In this document: piece after piece, positions 17,031 through 25,470 of the stretch | Layout: each line of letters starts with the position of its first letter | Position numbering within the stretch: position 1 is the first letter of the stretch | NCBI RefSeq assembly: GCF_029210365.1 | Contig: NZ_JARGES010000056.1 | Span: 62,001-126,000 of the forward strand | Source of the DNA: Mesorhizobium sp. YIM 152430 | GTDB lineage: Bacteria; Pseudomonadota; Alphaproteobacteria; Rhizobiales; Rhizobiaceae | Direction: 5' to 3' | DNA: 64,000 bases | The notes under the pieces: model-generated | The model's input: the letters and a program-made list of their open reading frames with translations, nothing else | What the model was told of the DNA's origin: nothing | The model's database searches: none | Made by a program: the position numbers and the translations under genes

Positions 17031-17662
17031 TGCGCACGCAGGCGCTTTCCGACGCGCTGCCCGATTTCGGCGCGGCCGCCATTTCGCCGCGCGCGCCCAG
17101 ACCCGCGCGCGCACAAGCCTTGCCCGAGCCGCGAGGCTCTGCCACCAGCGACGCCGAATGGCAGGCACGGCTCGACCGCGCCGTCGCCGACACCGAGACG
17201 CGCATGGCAGCTTACATGCAGGAACGCCACGAGGCCGAACTCGAACGCCTTGCCGAAACCCATCGCGAGGAAATGGAAAGCCTGTCACAGGATTTCGCAT
17301 CGACCATGGGCGCGACGATTTCCGCCCGCCTCCAGGAACTCGAGGACCGGGTGGTCGACCTGACCGCGACCGCCGCTGCGCGCCTCCTCTCGGGTGTCCT
17401 GTCCGACGAACTCGGCCGCAGGTCCGTGGCGCGCATGGCGGCGGTGATGCGGTCCGCGCTCGAGGACCGCGACGCGGTCAAGATCACCGTGCGCGGCCCC
17501 GCATCGCTTTACGAGCCGCTGCGCCGGGCCATGGGCGCGTCCGCCGACCGGATGCGCTTCGTCGAGACGCCTGGCGCGGACCTCTCCGTCTCGATCGACG
17601 AGACCGTCTACGAAACGCGGCTTGCCGAATGGTCCGGCGCGCTGTCCGAGGTGATCGCATGA
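17030..17662 (+). CDS. fliH: Probable FliH, flagellar export ATPase regulator
   Basis: FliH binds FliI and links it to the C-ring. This 210-residue protein begins at ATG 17030 (TGATG with the fliF stop). It has an Ala/Pro-rich N-terminus, a Glu/Arg-rich coiled-coil at about 40-110, then a globular domain with ISARLQELEDRVVDLTATAA and a V-x-I-x-V-R-G-P-like strand near 155. This matches the FliH/YscL/AtpH layout. Sequence is weakly conserved in the family, so the call leans on position after fliF and on the fold pattern. Its stop overlaps the motB start by four bases. Confidence 0.75.
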   Translation: MRTQALSDALPDFGAAAISPRAPRPARAQALPEPRGSATSDAEWQARLDRAVADTETRMAAYMQERHEAELERLAETHREEMESLSQDFASTMGATISARLQELEDRVVDLTATAAARLLSGVLSDELGRRSVARMAAVMRSALEDRDAVKITVRGPASLYEPLRRAMGASADRMRFVETPGADLSVSIDETVYETRLAEWSGALSEVIA

Positions 17663-18900
17663 CTATGCCCGACGGCGACGAGTCCAAGCGCGAGATCATC
17701 ATCGTCAAGCGCCGCGGCGGCGACGACGATCACGGCCACCATGGCGGCGTGTGGAAGATCGCCTTCGCCGATTTCATGACCGCCATGATGTGCTTCTTCC
17801 TGGTGATGTGGCTCGTCAACGCCACCACCGAGGAGACGAAGGCCGCCGTCGCCAGCTATTTCAATCCGATGCGTCTGGCCGATCCCATTCCCAGCACGCA
17901 GCAGCAGGAAACGCCCTCCGGCGGCTCGAGCCAGGAGAGCGTCGAGGGCACCGCCGGCTGGCAGAACGAGAACCCGGCCGGCGACCGCAGCGCCATGGCG
18001 GGCCCGTCGCAGGAGGGCAGCGCGCCCGGCCAGCGCGACCAGACCGAAACCAGCGACGCGCATCTTTTCGCCGACCCCTTCGCGGTCCTGGCCGAGATCG
18101 CCCAGCAGACCGCGACGATGCAGAACATCTCCGCGCGCGGCGATGGCGGCGCTCAGACCTCGGGTCCGGCGACCGGCGCGCAAGGCGGCGAATCCTATCG
18201 CGATCCGTTCGCGCCCGACTTCTGGTCCGAGCAGGTGGCGATCCCGCCGCTTCCCGACGCCGAACCGCTCGTTCTAGAGGAAGCGACCCCGCCCGTGCCG
18301 CAGGCCCCCGCCATCGTCGAGGCGCCCGCCGGAGAGGAACTGGAAGGCCAGGAGGTCGCCGCACTTGCAGCCCCGGCGCCGGAATCTCCGCAAGCCGTCA
18401 GCCCGGAGGCTGCCAAAGCCGAACCGCAGGACGACGCCGCAGAACGCATCGCCGAGACGCTGCGCTCTGACCTTGCCGAAGCCTTCGGCGAGCACAGCAG
18501 GCTCAATGAATCGATCACCGTCACGCCGGTCGACAGGGGCATCCTGATCTCGCTCACCGACGATCTCGAATACGGCATGTTCCAGGTCGGATCGGCCGTG
18601 CCCGTCGGCCAGCTCGTGCGCGCGATGGAAAAGGTCGGTGCCGCGCTCGACCAGCGGCCCGGCAAGGTCTCCGTCATGGGCCATACCGACGGTCGCCCCT
18701 TCCGCAGCGCCGAATACGACAACTGGCGCCTGTCCACGGCCCGCGCCCACGCCGCCTACTACATGCTGGTGCGCGGCGGGCTGGACGAGACACGCATCGG
18801 CGAGGTGGCCGGCTATGCCGACCGTCAGTTGAAGAATGCCGCCGACCCGTTCGACGGGCTCAACCGCCGGATCGAGATTCTGCTCGAGGTCGAGGGATGA
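17659..18900 (+). CDS. motB: Flagellar motor stator protein MotB
   Basis: Stator subunit that carries protons and anchors to peptidoglycan. The single membrane helix (about 32-53) contains the essential Asp at position 38 in the motif IAFADFMTAMMCFFLVMWL. A very long Pro/Glu/Gln-rich periplasmic linker (about 70-265) follows. The C-terminal OmpA-like peptidoglycan-binding domain has VMGHTDGRPF, NWRLSTARA and NRRIEILLEV. The correct start is ATG 17659; the frame is open far upstream. The 413 residues exceed typical MotB (about 300) because of the linker, as in other rhizobia. motC overlaps its stop by four bases. Confidence 0.95.
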   Translation: MTMPDGDESKREIIIVKRRGGDDDHGHHGGVWKIAFADFMTAMMCFFLVMWLVNATTEETKAAVASYFNPMRLADPIPSTQQQETPSGGSSQESVEGTAGWQNENPAGDRSAMAGPSQEGSAPGQRDQTETSDAHLFADPFAVLAEIAQQTATMQNISARGDGGAQTSGPATGAQGGESYRDPFAPDFWSEQVAIPPLPDAEPLVLEEATPPVPQAPAIVEAPAGEELEGQEVAALAAPAPESPQAVSPEAAKAEPQDDAAERIAETLRSDLAEAFGEHSRLNESITVTPVDRGILISLTDDLEYGMFQVGSAVPVGQLVRAMEKVGAALDQRPGKVSVMGHTDGRPFRSAEYDNWRLSTARAHAAYYMLVRGGLDETRIGEVAGYADRQLKNAADPFDGLNRRIEILLEVEG

Positions 18901-20051
18901 GAACCGCGCTCGCGAAGCTCGGGATCGCACTTGCGCTGAGCGGCCCCCTCGGCGGCGGGGCGGCGGCGAGTTCGGCACTCCAGCCCTTCCAGATGATCCG
19001 GTCGCTGCAACTGGTGCAGGACCGCATCGCCAATGGCGACCACGCGGCCCTGCCGATGCAGCGCAAGCTTCTGGAGATGATCGACGCGCGGATGCGCAAT
19101 GCGACGCCGGAAGATCTTGGCGATCCGCGCAATCTCTCGGCGCTCCTGATCTACGCCATGAGCGGCGGCAATCCGGTCACGCTCGATCTCGCACTGTCGA
19201 AACTGGATGCCGGAAACCCGGCCAAGCCGCTCGCCGACGCCCTGCGCGCCTATCTCGGCGGCGATTTCCAGTCGGCACGAACGGTGCTCGCAACCATCGC
19301 GCCCGAGACGCTGGGCGACCACGCACCCTTCGTCGCGCTGGTCAAGGGAACGGTTCTGTCGAACGACGAGCCGGATGCCGCCCTTGCCGATCTCGACACC
19401 GCGCGGCTGCTCGCACCCGGCACGCTGGTCGAGGAAGCCGCGCTGCGCCGCGCGCTGCTGATCGCCGTCAGCGCGTCGAGGCCGGACGTCTTCGCCCGCA
19501 CCTCCTCCGCCTATGTGCGCCGCTTCCTGCGCTCGCCTTATGCAAGCCAGTTCGCCGAAGCCTTCGTCTCGGGCCTCGCGGCGATGCACGCCAGCCTCGA
19601 TGCCGGCGAGATGGCCGAGATTCTCGCCTGGATGACGCCCGAGCAGGCCGAGACCATCGCGTTGCGCATGTCGCGCCAGGCGGCGATCGCCAACGATCCG
19701 GTGATGATCGCCTTCGCCGCGCGCCTTGCCGAAGGCGACAAGGAACAGGACCCCCGCGCGCTCCTTTATTCGAGCCTTGGCGGCGTTGCCTCGCCCGATG
19801 TCGCGGACACGCTGTCGACCCTGCGTGCCATCGACCGCTCGCGGTTGTCGCAGGGGGATCGCGCGCTGCTCGACGCGGCGACCGACATCGCCCGGACGGT
19901 CGTCGACCGCCCGAAACCCGCTTCAACCACATCTTCGCCCCCCATTCCGGCGGCGATGGATGCCGTCGAACCAAGCGAAACCGACAGTTATATCACCTCG
20001 ACCCGCGCCAAACTGGATGCGATCGATCGGCTTCTGGAGGATTCCCAGTGA
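18897..20051 (+). CDS. motC: Periplasmic motility protein MotC
   Basis: MotC is a rhizobial periplasmic protein that interacts with MotB and influences motor speed. This 384-residue product has a signal peptide (about 1-24), then an alpha-helical body resembling tetratrico-style repeats (LDLALSKLDAGNPAKPLADA, LADLDTARLLAPGTLVEEAA). A Pro/Ser/Thr-rich C-terminal stretch leads to a short helix. It lies between motB and fliK exactly as in Sinorhizobium, with start and stop codons overlapping both neighbours. MotE (11659) would be its chaperone. Confidence 0.9.
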   Translation: MRTALAKLGIALALSGPLGGGAAASSALQPFQMIRSLQLVQDRIANGDHAALPMQRKLLEMIDARMRNATPEDLGDPRNLSALLIYAMSGGNPVTLDLALSKLDAGNPAKPLADALRAYLGGDFQSARTVLATIAPETLGDHAPFVALVKGTVLSNDEPDAALADLDTARLLAPGTLVEEAALRRALLIAVSASRPDVFARTSSAYVRRFLRSPYASQFAEAFVSGLAAMHASLDAGEMAEILAWMTPEQAETIALRMSRQAAIANDPVMIAFAARLAEGDKEQDPRALLYSSLGGVASPDVADTLSTLRAIDRSRLSQGDRALLDAATDIARTVVDRPKPASTTSSPPIPAAMDAVEPSETDSYITSTRAKLDAIDRLLEDSQ

Positions 20052-21394
20052 TGCGTGCCATCGACATGGCCGGCGTGCAGGCAGCGCCAGGTCGCCCACC
20101 CCTGGGCAAGGAAGATGCTTCCGAAGCGAAGAACGCCTTCGGCGACTTTCTGGACCGCGATGCGAGCTCCGGCAGGGCAAATGGAGCCGCGATGCGGGAC
20201 ATGGCCGGCGAGGCCGCGCTTCGGTCCGCGCACCCTGCCGAGGAAAAGGTCGAGGAGTTCATCCCGATGGCCGCATCGAACCGGCTCAATCCCGAAAGGT
20301 CCGGCCGGAACTCGTCCGACGAGGCCGGACGCGAGGTTTCGAACGCCGCTGCCCGCCCGGCGTCCGGCAGCGATGCCGCCGGTCACGACGACATGCGGAT
20401 TCAACCCGCCGGCCGCGCCCGCATCGACTGGCTCGCACTGACGATGCCGAAGGGCGAGGATGCACCTGCGGCCGAGCCCGCCGAACCGACGGTCGAAGAC
20501 GCCGAACCCGCTCCCCCCGCCGACGATGCCCTTCCCACCGCGTCGCAGAAGGTGGCGGAGGCGGTCCCCGATGCCCGGCTGGCCGCTTCCGGGCTGCGGC
20601 GCGACGAGCGCGCAATGGACGACCGCGAGCGGCCGTCGATCCGCACGGAGGCTTCGCGCGGCAGCGCAGCCGACGCGCCCCCACGCCTGTCGATGTCGCA
20701 AACGCCGGCCAATTCCACCGAGACTGCCGCGCCCACCCCGCGCGATCCCGCGGCGCGCGATGCCGCCGCCAGATCGACGAACGCTCCGCTGCCTGCCCGC
20801 CAGCCATTCGCCTCGACGTCCGCCGAACAGGCGCCCGACATGTCGGCACGGCCCGTCGCAACCTTGTCCGTCCAGACGGTCCCCGCTTTCGCGGCTGGCT
20901 TGCAAGGCCCTTCGCAAACCGTGCTCGGAGCGATCCGCGACGAGGTGCCGGAGCTTGCCCGGCCCGCGGCAGCGATTGCCGGTCAGCCCCGGACGGCCGA
21001 GCCGATGCGCGTCCTGAAAATCCAGCTTCACCCGCTGGAACTGGGTGTCGTTACGGCGCGCCTGTCGTTGCAGGGGGGCGAAATGCGCGTCGAACTTCAG
21101 ACGGAAACCCGCGAGGCGGCCTCCAGGCTGGCAGTGGATTCCAACGAGATCGCCAAGGCGCTGCGCGGGCTGGGCATCGAAATCGACCGCGTAACGGTCA
21201 CGCAGCAGCCATCCGGCAACATGCAGCCGCACGGGCAGCAGGCCGGTTCCGAACGCAGCGGCGAGCGATTTGCGAATGAAGGCGACGCGGGCGGCCGTCA
21301 GAGCGGTCAGCGCGGCGCCGACAATGGTGCGGGCGGTTTCGAGGGAGAGCGTAATGCGGGCGACAGCCAAGGCAGCCGCGGCGTTTACATTTAG
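20051..21394 (+). CDS. fliK: Flagellar hook-length control protein FliK
   Basis: Secreted molecular ruler that triggers the FlhB switch. In rhizobia this slot was first named motD and later recognised as fliK. The ATG at 20051 overlaps the motC stop. Residues 1 to about 310 are low-complexity, rich in Ala, Pro, Asp and Arg, and poorly conserved. The C-terminal Flg_hook domain is clear at about 317-385 (VLKIQLHPLELGVVTARLSL, MRVELQTETREAASRLAVDS), followed by a Gly/Gln/Ser-rich tail. Length is 447 residues. The last 41 bp overlap the next gene. Confidence 0.92.
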   Translation: MRAIDMAGVQAAPGRPPLGKEDASEAKNAFGDFLDRDASSGRANGAAMRDMAGEAALRSAHPAEEKVEEFIPMAASNRLNPERSGRNSSDEAGREVSNAAARPASGSDAAGHDDMRIQPAGRARIDWLALTMPKGEDAPAAEPAEPTVEDAEPAPPADDALPTASQKVAEAVPDARLAASGLRRDERAMDDRERPSIRTEASRGSAADAPPRLSMSQTPANSTETAAPTPRDPAARDAAARSTNAPLPARQPFASTSAEQAPDMSARPVATLSVQTVPAFAAGLQGPSQTVLGAIRDEVPELARPAAAIAGQPRTAEPMRVLKIQLHPLELGVVTARLSLQGGEMRVELQTETREAASRLAVDSNEIAKALRGLGIEIDRVTVTQQPSGNMQPHGQQAGSERSGERFANEGDAGGRQSGQRGADNGAGGFEGERNAGDSQGSRGVYI

Positions 21395-21923
21395 CCTCCT
21401 TGCCGGCTTGCTTCCTGCCGCCCCTGCATTCGCCAATGTCTGCGAAGCCGAGATCCTGCGCGCCGCCGACCGCTATGCCATCCCCGCCGGCATCCTCTAC
21501 GCCGTCGGCCTGACCGAAACCGGCCGCAAGGGTTCGATGCAGCCCTATGCTATGAACATCGAGGGCAAGGCCGTCTTCGCGGCATCGGCATCCGACGCCA
21601 TCCGCCGTTTCAAGGACGCGAAGGCCGGCGGCGCGCGTCTCATCGATCTTGGCTGTATGCAGATCAACCATCGCTGGCATGGGGAGAAGTTCGCCTCGGT
21701 CGGCCAGATGCTGGAGCCCGCGCGCAATGTCGACTATGCCGCGCGGTTCCTCGTCGAACTCAAGGCGCGGCACGAGAGCTGGTCGATGGCGGTCGCGCGC
21801 TACCATGCCGGCCCCGACAACGACCCCGCCCAGAAGCGCTATGTGTGCCGCGTGATCGCCAATATGGTCGCCACCGGATTCGGCCGCTGGACCCCGGAAG
21901 CGAGGCAGTTCTGCGGCCCCTGA
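21354..21923 (+). CDS. Lytic transglycosylase-like protein of the flagellar cluster
   Basis: Periplasmic enzyme likely to cut peptidoglycan glycan strands so the rod can pass. The start at ATG 21354 gives a clean signal peptide (about 1-27, PAAPAFA). The frame is open 28 codons further upstream inside fliK, but those residues are not signal-like. An SLT fold follows: the likely catalytic Glu55 in AVGLTETG, LGCMQINHRWH at about 100-110, and VARYHAGPDNDP near 149-160. Rhizobial FlgJ homologues lack a muramidase domain, and the rod-cap-like protein here (31443) is also without one, so this enzyme could supply that activity. It overlaps fliK by 41 bp. Confidence 0.88.
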   Translation: MRATAKAAAAFTFSLLAGLLPAAPAFANVCEAEILRAADRYAIPAGILYAVGLTETGRKGSMQPYAMNIEGKAVFAASASDAIRRFKDAKAGGARLIDLGCMQINHRWHGEKFASVGQMLEPARNVDYAARFLVELKARHESWSMAVARYHAGPDNDPAQKRYVCRVIANMVATGFGRWTPEARQFCGP

Positions 21924-22039
21924 TCCCGACAGGAATCGAATCCCCAATTCTGACCTACAAGAATTCGAGGTTGTGCCCGATTCGCATGAAGCGTTAACCA
22001 TAACGCACGAGATTGATTAACTGATTCGGAGGGCGGCCG

Positions 22040-22708
22040 ATGATCGTGATCGTGGACGAGCGCGACCTTGTGAAGGACGGCTACCACTCACTCTTCAACC
22101 GGGAAGGCGTGGCGAGCGTGGGCTTTGGCGCACGCGAGTTCGGCGAGTGGGTCGAAAGCGCGGCCGACGAGGATATCGGCGCGGTGCGTGCGGTTCTCCT
22201 CGGCGATTGCGACACCGAGATCGCGTCGCCGGCCCGCATTCGCGACCGGACGAGCGCGCCGGTCATCGCCCTTTCCGAACAGCCCTCGCTGGAAAACACG
22301 CTGAAGCTCTTCGAAGCCGGCGTCGACGACGTGGTGAGGAAGCCGATCCACATCCGCGAGATCCTGGCCCGCATCGCGGCAATCCGCCGCCGCGCGCAGG
22401 ACGAGGCGACCTTCACCGATATCGGCCAGTTGCGCATCTTCCTCGACGGCCGCGATCCGCAGGTCGCCGGCCAGCCCCTGCCGCTCCCGCGCCGCGAGCG
22501 CCGCATCCTGGAATATCTGGCGTGCAATGGCGGCCGCCGGGTCACCAAGACGCAGATCTTCAACGCGATCTACGGCGTCTTCGACGAGGAAGTCGAGGAG
22601 AACGTCGTGGAAAGCCACATCTCGAAGCTTCGCAAGAAACTGCGCGAGAAGCTGGGCGCGGACCCGATCGATTCCAAGCGCTTCCTTGGCTACCAGCTGG
22701 TTGCCTGA
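22040..22708 (+). CDS. OmpR-type flagellar transcription regulator Rem/FtcR
   Basis: Activator of mid-class flagellar genes in rhizobia (Rem) and Brucella (FtcR). The receiver-like domain spans about 1-118 and the winged-helix trans-activation domain about 125-222 ([38 protein letters not shown]). Thr/Ser79 and Lys101 of a receiver are present, but the expected phosphorylation strand reads VLLGDCD, with Gly where Asp is usual, so phosphorylation is doubtful. It has its own 116-bp upstream region with paired GTTAAC-type sequences and sits just ahead of flgE. It may act at the repeated promoter-like motif described here. Confidence 0.9.
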   Translation: MIVIVDERDLVKDGYHSLFNREGVASVGFGAREFGEWVESAADEDIGAVRAVLLGDCDTEIASPARIRDRTSAPVIALSEQPSLENTLKLFEAGVDDVVRKPIHIREILARIAAIRRRAQDEATFTDIGQLRIFLDGRDPQVAGQPLPLPRRERRILEYLACNGGRRVTKTQIFNAIYGVFDEEVEENVVESHISKLRKKLREKLGADPIDSKRFLGYQLVA

Positions 22709-22728
22709 GCCGGGCGTCCTCCAGTCTC

Positions 22729-22748
22729 GCGCAAGCCATCGGGCTTAT
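22729..22748 (+). promoter_or_regulatory. Candidate flagellar promoter element for flgE operon
   Basis: Reads GCGCAAG, 10 bases, TAT, ending 38 bp before the flgE ATG and 20 bp after the rem stop. The context TCTCGCGCAAG matches the motA copy closely. Confidence 0.6.
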
Positions 22749-22786
22749 GCTGGCTCAAGGCAGATCGTGAACCTCGGGAGACCGGA

Positions 22787-24040
22787 ATGAGCCTTTACGG
22801 AATGATGCGCACGGGCGTGTCGGGTATGAATGCGCAATCGAACCGTCTGGGCACGGTGGCGGACAACATCGCCAACTCCGGCACCATGGGCTACAAGCGC
22901 GCCTATACGGAATTCTCGGCCCTGATCCTGCCGAGCGAGAACGGCACCTATTCGTCGGGCGCGGTCAAGACGACGGTGCGCAACTCGATCGCCGACCAGG
23001 GGCTGCTCCAGTTCACCTCGTCCACCACCGACATCGCGATCCAGGGCGACGGCTTCTTCCTCGTGCAGAACGCAGCGGGCGACCAGTTCATGACCCGCGC
23101 CGGCTCCTTCGTGCCCGATGCGCAGGGACGCCTCGTCAACGCCGCCGGCTTCTACCTTCTCGGCACCACCAACATGGCGGCCGGCCTGACGCCGGACGAC
23201 TTGCAGGTCGTCTCGATCTCGTCGACCGGCCTCACGGCTTCGCCTTCGACCGAAGGCGCGTTCTCGCCAAACCTGCCTGCCTTGGCCGACGTCGTTCCCG
23301 CCGGCTCCCGTGCGAGCGACAACGTCGCCGGCGCCCAGTTCAGCGGCAAGACCTCGATGACCGTCTATACGGGCCTCGGCGAGGAGCGCATCATCGATCT
23401 CTACTTCACCAAGGTCGGTCCGAGCGAATGGGAAGTCTCGGCCTATGACGCCAGCACGGCGGACCCGACGAACGGCGGCTTCCCCTATTCGACAGGCCCG
23501 CTGAACGACGTCACGCAGACGATCGAATTCAGCACCGTCAACGGCGCGATTCTCGATCCGGCCAACGCCAACGTCCAGTTCAACATTCCCAATGGCGGAC
23601 CGTTCACCCTGTCGCTCGCCGGCACCCAGTCGCTTGCCGCCGACTACACCGCCCGCGCCCCTGCCGTTAACGGCAGCGGCACTGGCGGATTCGATCAGAT
23701 TTCGATCGACCTCGACGGCATGGTCTCCGCACTGAACAAGAACGGTTCGGTCATCAACCTCTTCCGCATCCCGATCGCCACCGTCACCAGCCCTGACCGC
23801 CTGACGACCCTGCCCGGCAACGTCTATCAGGCCAATAACGGCTCGGGCGGCATGACGATCGGCGTCGCGACCACCTCGAACTTCGGCGAAATCGTCGCCG
23901 GCGCGCTCGAAGGCTCCAATGTCGACATCGCCGAAGAGCTGACGAGCATGATCGAATCGCAGCGCAACTACACCGCAAATTCGAAAGTCTTCCAGACGGG
24001 CGCAGACCTTCTGGATGTCCTGGTCAACCTGAAGCGTTAG
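22787..24040 (+). CDS. flgE: Flagellar hook protein FlgE
   Basis: Subunit of the flexible hook. It shares the axial-protein N-terminus (ADNIANSGTMGYKRAYTEF, about 25-43) and C-terminus (SNVDIAEELTSMIESQRNYT, about 378-397), with a central hook domain containing GDGFFLVQN and TRAGSF. The 417 residues are normal for rhizobia. It has its own promoter-like element and a GGGAG ribosome site. flgK follows after 31 bp. Confidence 0.97.
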   Translation: MSLYGMMRTGVSGMNAQSNRLGTVADNIANSGTMGYKRAYTEFSALILPSENGTYSSGAVKTTVRNSIADQGLLQFTSSTTDIAIQGDGFFLVQNAAGDQFMTRAGSFVPDAQGRLVNAAGFYLLGTTNMAAGLTPDDLQVVSISSTGLTASPSTEGAFSPNLPALADVVPAGSRASDNVAGAQFSGKTSMTVYTGLGEERIIDLYFTKVGPSEWEVSAYDASTADPTNGGFPYSTGPLNDVTQTIEFSTVNGAILDPANANVQFNIPNGGPFTLSLAGTQSLAADYTARAPAVNGSGTGGFDQISIDLDGMVSALNKNGSVINLFRIPIATVTSPDRLTTLPGNVYQANNGSGGMTIGVATTSNFGEIVAGALEGSNVDIAEELTSMIESQRNYTANSKVFQTGADLLDVLVNLKR

Positions 24041-24071
24041 GACCGGGCGTCGTGCCCGGCTGAAGTGGGAA

Positions 24072-25466
24072 ATGTCACTATCGTCTGTCCTGAATACCGC
24101 ACAGTCGTCGCTGACCAACACGTCACGGCAGACGAGCGTCGTTTCCCGCAACATCACAAACGCCTACAACACCGACTACACCCGGCGTCAGGCGGTGCTC
24201 GCAAGCACCGCCCCCGGCGCGCGGGTCGTCTCGATTACCCGCGCGGCCGACGCAGCCCTGATGCGCCAGAACGCGGACGCCTTGTCCGTCTGGCACGCGC
24301 AGAACACACTGATGACCGGATTCGAGCGGCTGAGCCTTTCGGTCAACGGCGTTGACAACGCCACCTCGCCGGCCATGCGCATGGGCGAGTTGCAGATGGC
24401 CTTGCAGACCTACTCGGCCTCGCCCGGTGATCGCAGCCTCGCGGTCAATGTCGTCAATTCGGCCGGCGACATGGTGCGTTCGCTGAATGGCGGCACGTCC
24501 GCGATCCAGCAACTGCGCACGGATGCGGACGTCGAGATCAAGCAGTCGGTCGACAGGCTGAACTCGCTTCTGGCCGATCTCGAAAAGATCAACACCGACG
24601 TCATGACCGCGACGCGGCTGGGCCGCGATGCGTCGGAATCGCTCGACCTGCGCGACGGCATCGTCAAGCAGATCTCAGAACTCGTCCCCATCACCACGCA
24701 GTTGCGCGGCGACAGCGACATGGTGATCTTCACGAAGGACGGCGTCACCTTGTTCGAAACCGTCGCCCGCAAGGCGACCTTCCAGGCTTCGCCCCTGCTG
24801 CTTGCCGGCCAGCCGGGCAACCAGGTCTATATCGACGGCGTGCCGCTTGCCGCCGGCCAGGGCGGCGACACCGATGCGGGCGGCACCATCGCCGGCCTGC
24901 TCCAGCTTCGCGACACGGTTGCGCCGCAGATGCAGAACCAGCTCGACGAGATCGCGCGTGCGCTCGTCGACGCTTTCCGCCAGGCGAGCGGTGACGACGG
25001 CCTGTTCACCTGGGCCGATCCCGCCGGAGAACTGCGCGCCTCGACGATCGTGGTCAACGACCTCTACAAGACGAACCCGACGGCGGTTCGGGACGGCACG
25101 GGCGGAACGCTCAATCCCGATGGCAATGCCGGCTTCACCGGCGAGATCGCACGCCTGCTCGACGGTTTCGACGCCAGCCGCACCTTCGATCCCGCCGGTG
25201 GGATCGAGGGAGCCACCACGCTGTCCACCTACGCCACCGCCTCGATCTCCTGGCTCGAAAGCCTGCGTCAGCTTTCCTCGGTCGCCGCCGAGAAAAAGAG
25301 CGCGACGCTCGCCCGCACGTCCGAGGCGCTGTCCAACAAGACCGGCGTCAACATCGACGACGAACTCGCCAAGCTTCTCGAACTCGAACAGTCCTATGCG
25401 GCCTCTGCCAAACTGATGCAGGTCGCCAACGATATGCTGTCCACGCTGATGGCGACGGTTAGGTAG
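24072..25466 (+). CDS. flgK: Hook-filament junction protein FlgK
   Basis: HAP1, linking hook to filament. The N-terminal axial motif (SRNITNAYNTDYTRRQAVL, about 24-42) and C-terminal helix (DDELAKLLELEQSYAASAKL, about 434-453) are clear. At 464 residues it is near the compact alphaproteobacterial size. flgL starts 4 bp downstream. Confidence 0.95.
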   Translation: MSLSSVLNTAQSSLTNTSRQTSVVSRNITNAYNTDYTRRQAVLASTAPGARVVSITRAADAALMRQNADALSVWHAQNTLMTGFERLSLSVNGVDNATSPAMRMGELQMALQTYSASPGDRSLAVNVVNSAGDMVRSLNGGTSAIQQLRTDADVEIKQSVDRLNSLLADLEKINTDVMTATRLGRDASESLDLRDGIVKQISELVPITTQLRGDSDMVIFTKDGVTLFETVARKATFQASPLLLAGQPGNQVYIDGVPLAAGQGGDTDAGGTIAGLLQLRDTVAPQMQNQLDEIARALVDAFRQASGDDGLFTWADPAGELRASTIVVNDLYKTNPTAVRDGTGGTLNPDGNAGFTGEIARLLDGFDASRTFDPAGGIEGATTLSTYATASISWLESLRQLSSVAAEKKSATLARTSEALSNKTGVNIDDELAKLLELEQSYAASAKLMQVANDMLSTLMATVR

Positions 25467-25470
25467 TCCC

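Noticed and set aside
17158-17658. N-terminal extension of motB by 167 codons
   Set aside because: The extension is an out-of-frame reading of fliH. ATG 17659 overlaps the fliH stop and precedes the conserved MotB N-terminus.
18836-20050. Extension of the fliK frame through motC (852 codons)
   Set aside because: Upstream residues are Arg/Ala-rich antiframe sequence of motC. The ATG at 20051 overlaps the motC stop as in the neighbouring genes.
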